Positions 62,090-64,000 of a DNA stretch of 64,000 nt are shown here, one piece after another. Below the pieces are notes generated by a model. That model saw nothing but the letters and a program-made list of their open reading frames with translations. It did not search any database and had not been told where the DNA came from. Position 1 is the stretch's first letter, and every line of letters starts with the position of its first letter. The position numbers and the translations under genes are program-made. Source of the DNA: Leptobrachium leishanense (Eukaryota; Chordata; Amphibia; Anura; Megophryidae); assembly GCA_009667805.1 (NCBI GenBank), contig CM019075.1, positions 13,903,738 through 13,967,737 on the forward strand, read 5' to 3'.

Positions 62090-62499
62090 GGTGGGACCCT
62101 AAGTTCAAGGGGAGTCAGAGCCCAGTCTGCAGGGAAACCCACACCTCAGTACCTTGATGTGCCAGAGCGCAGTACAATGGAGTAGACAGAAGGGTGGTCA
62201 ATGGGAGGTCCAAGGTCAGAGGATATCACAAGTCGGTGGGCAAAGCAGAGGGGTCTGGTACACGGTGAATAGAGAGCATTTAGCTATGTCGGAACAGATC
62301 AGGATATAGACCAATACTGAGGTATTTGCAAAGAGGAGGGAAAGGTCCTTTATGGACAAACAGGGGGGTGTGGTTGTGTGAGTGTTTTGGTGCTTGACTT
62401 TATTAAACCCTATCAATGCTGGAGGTTACTGCAGACATAAGGGCAGCACCTTTCCTGGAGCTGATCATTGTTTCTGACAAGCAGGCATGGTTCCTGACA
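62062..62499 (-). repeat. 5' LTR of the non-autonomous element
   Basis: 438 bp. CATAAAGG lies on the minus strand at 62354-62347, about 30 bp before the predicted RNA start at 62322. Confidence 0.9.
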
Positions 62500-63051
62500 C
62501 ACTGTGAGGCATGTAGCCTACCCATTAACCTCTAAAAAGCTTCTAATCAAGGGAAAACATGATATGCATACACTGTGAGGCATGTAGCCTACCCATTAAC
62601 CCTAAAATGCCAGTAATCAAGGGAAAGCATGAAATGTATACACTGTAAGGGATGAAGTCTGCCCCTTTACCCTTAATATGCAACTAAACCAAGGCAAAAA
62701 ACGAACACAATAATACACAATGTAATATATAGACTGACCATTAACACTTTCATTGCTGAACCATTTCAACCATGTGAAAAAAAGTTTTTATTTTATTTTG
62801 TTTATCCTACACTGAATATGGACATGCTGGGTATCATTGGAAAGGCCAGGTTCTGCCCCTCCCAATGACCCTTCGATCGACAAGATATGATGCACGGGGA
62901 TGGAGATACAATGGTCGGAACAAGTGGAAAAGCTGGATGGTGATCCCTGGTGGGGGGGGGAGGAATAACCTAGGGGTGGGGGCCAATTTCCCCCCTGGCC
63001 CTCCTCTAGAGACACCTATAAGTGTAGGGGACGGCTCGGTATGAGAAAGCA

Positions 63052-63771
63052 TAATTTAAATGATTTTACCATAAGGCTGCAACATAAAAAAAACAAACAA
63101 GTGGAAGTTTTTAAATACTTTCAAATTCAACTGTAATTCACCAAATCCTGATTTTACCACCACCATTGGGACGGTATTCCTCACGTCATGACCGGAGCCT
63201 GGTTTCCTCCAGACACACCGCTTTGAATTGAGGCCAATCTTCGTTTCATCAGACCAGAGAATCTTGCTTGTCACAGTCTTAGATTCCTTTTCCAAGCTGA
63301 TTTCCGTCTGGCCAATCAGCCATAAAGGCCAGATCAGGGGAGTCTTGCAGTGATGGTTGTCCTTTGCAGGTTCCTCCTCTCTCCACGCATGATCTCGGGA
63401 GCTCTGCTCGGCCGTGAGGTCTTATCAGACAGGTTTGCGCCTTTTCCAAATCGCATCCGATCTGTCGAATTTGGTTCAGGTCACAGTGTAGAAACATCTC
63501 AAAGATGGTCCAAGGAAATGGAATGAGTCAGACCCAAATGTCAACGGTCTTCACAAAGGATGTGAATACTTATCTTGATGCCATGGTCCGAGTTTTTTTT
63601 TTTTTTTTTTTTAATGAGTTTGCTGTGTTGTCAAAAATGAGTTTTTTAGGTCTATGATCACAGGATGTTGAGTGTTGATTGAGCTGGCGGTGGTTGATTT
63701 ACACTATTTTAGCATAAAGCTGCAACATAAGTAATGAAGGGGTCTGAATACTTTCTGCACGCATTGTAGAT
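63052..63771 (-). mobile_element. Second Tc1-type element, internally deleted remnant
   Basis: The minus strand 63295-63056 encodes KILWSDETKIGLNSKRCVWR, the first catalytic-Asp block of a Tc1 transposase of a different subfamily from 32561. Flanking parts (GTAGAAACATCTCAAAGATG at 63488, GAATACTTATCTTGATG, and GAAGGGGTCTGAATACTTTC near 63740) are typical of the non-coding end of that subfamily. Most of the transposase is deleted. The left end was not resolved. Confidence 0.75.
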
Positions 63772-64000
63772 TTTTTTAAAAAAAAAATTATAAAGTGTGT
63801 AATTGCGCAGGGATGTGCTATAATGTGCATAACTGCTTATTTTTTTGCTTTTTAATGCTTTTTTTCGGCGTGTCTTGGCACTCGTCCACTGTTTGCAAAC
63901 CTCCAGTTTTTTGCTTTTTTATTTTTACGTTTCTCTAAAGCTTAATCTGCTTTTTATTGTATTTTCTCTGTTCTGTCCCCGGGTGCCTATCCACCCATTC
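63772..64000 (+). other. NPR1: NPR1 intron 1 continues, no feature
   Basis: T-rich DNA with no exon recognised up to the window edge. Confidence 0.5.

Larger units (their letters stand above)
59917..62499 (-). mobile_element. Non-autonomous LTR retrotransposon without capsid or pol
   Basis: LTRs at 62062-62499 (5', 438 bp) and 59917-60390 (3', 474 bp) are flanked by the exact 5-bp duplication CACTG (59912-59916 and 62500-62504). In its own sense the LTR begins TGTCAGGAA and ends CCCTGACA. The interior is only 1671 bp. The primer site (plus 62051-62060) is exactly complementary to LTR bases 62313-62322, again self-priming, with a CATAAAGG box about 30 bp before. A GACGGGGG polypurine tract abuts the 3' LTR. 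The interior encodes a zinc knuckle and an unrecognised proline-rich/basic protein but no protease, RT or integrase, so it must depend on enzymes in trans. LTR indels show it is older than the element at 26573. Confidence 0.9.
59335..63020. mobile_element. hAT-like element, copy 2, split by an LTR element
   Basis: Starts CAGTGGCGACTCTAGG and ends CCTCTAGAGACACCTATA. A perfect 8-bp duplication AGTGTAGG flanks it (59327-59334 and 63021-63028). Without the 2583-bp LTR element plus its duplication the host is about 1.1 kb and collinear with 22125-23261, including 71-bp-type units on both sides of the insertion. Confidence 0.86.

Overview
The window is vertebrate nuclear DNA, most likely from a frog. 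It holds two host genes with vertebrate exon structure and GT/AG splice sites. Around them lie DIRS, Ty3 chromovirus, CR1-like, Tc1 and hAT-type elements plus long minisatellites, a mix typical of amphibians. The frog assignment is an inference from gene content and repeat style; no species marker was read.

Host genes. Positions 1878-6633 (+) carry coding exons 2-14 of ILF2 (NF45). They join in phase to an almost complete protein of about 388 residues; only the tiny first exon is missing. Its 3'UTR runs to a polyadenylation signal near 7458. Positions 51253-51949 (+) are coding exon 1 of a natriuretic-peptide receptor guanylate cyclase, best matched to NPR1. The rest of that gene lies beyond the window, so its intron 1 exceeds 12 kb and contains a 4.8 kb minisatellite. 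ILF2 and NPR1 are also neighbours in human, so this is conserved synteny. A possible first exon of an unidentified mitochondrial protein sits at 25022-25086.

Mobile elements, left to right: a small GGCC-ended MITE (10283-10583); a deleted DIRS element with inverted termini and internal complementary region (10601-14132); three copies of a ~428 bp MITE (15580, 49173, 52276); a CR1-like LINE 3' end (16225-16880); hAT-type elements (18379-18629, 18827-19664, 20577-21244, 22125-23261, 46062-47128, 59335-63020), four of them with 8-bp target duplications; an apparently intact Ty3/chromovirus LTR retrotransposon (26573-32275) with LTRs that read as identical and a single 1577-codon gag-pol frame; a decayed Tc1 element (32561-33804); a capsid-less, pol-less LTR element on the minus strand (59917-62499) nested in a hAT element; and a second Tc1 remnant (63052-63771).

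Tandem repeats take up over 12 kb: 41-bp (34499-35291), 28-bp (36700-37457), 35-bp telomere-like (41153-46049), 33-bp (46342-46910), 39/40-bp (53452-58223), plus 71-bp and GA-rich arrays inside hAT elements. The two largest show higher-order periods near 1 kb. The giant open frames across these arrays are artefacts of stop-free monomers.

The most interesting signal is the relation between the two LTR elements. Both begin TGTCA and end TGACA. Both have a CATAAAGG box about 30 bp before a 10-nt segment exactly complementary to the 10 nt just inside the 5' LTR, and both have a gag start codon inside the LTR. That is self-priming geometry of the Tf1/sushi kind. The second element has lost capsid and pol but carries an unrecognised ~410-residue proline-rich/basic frame, which suggests a parasite of the autonomous lineage.
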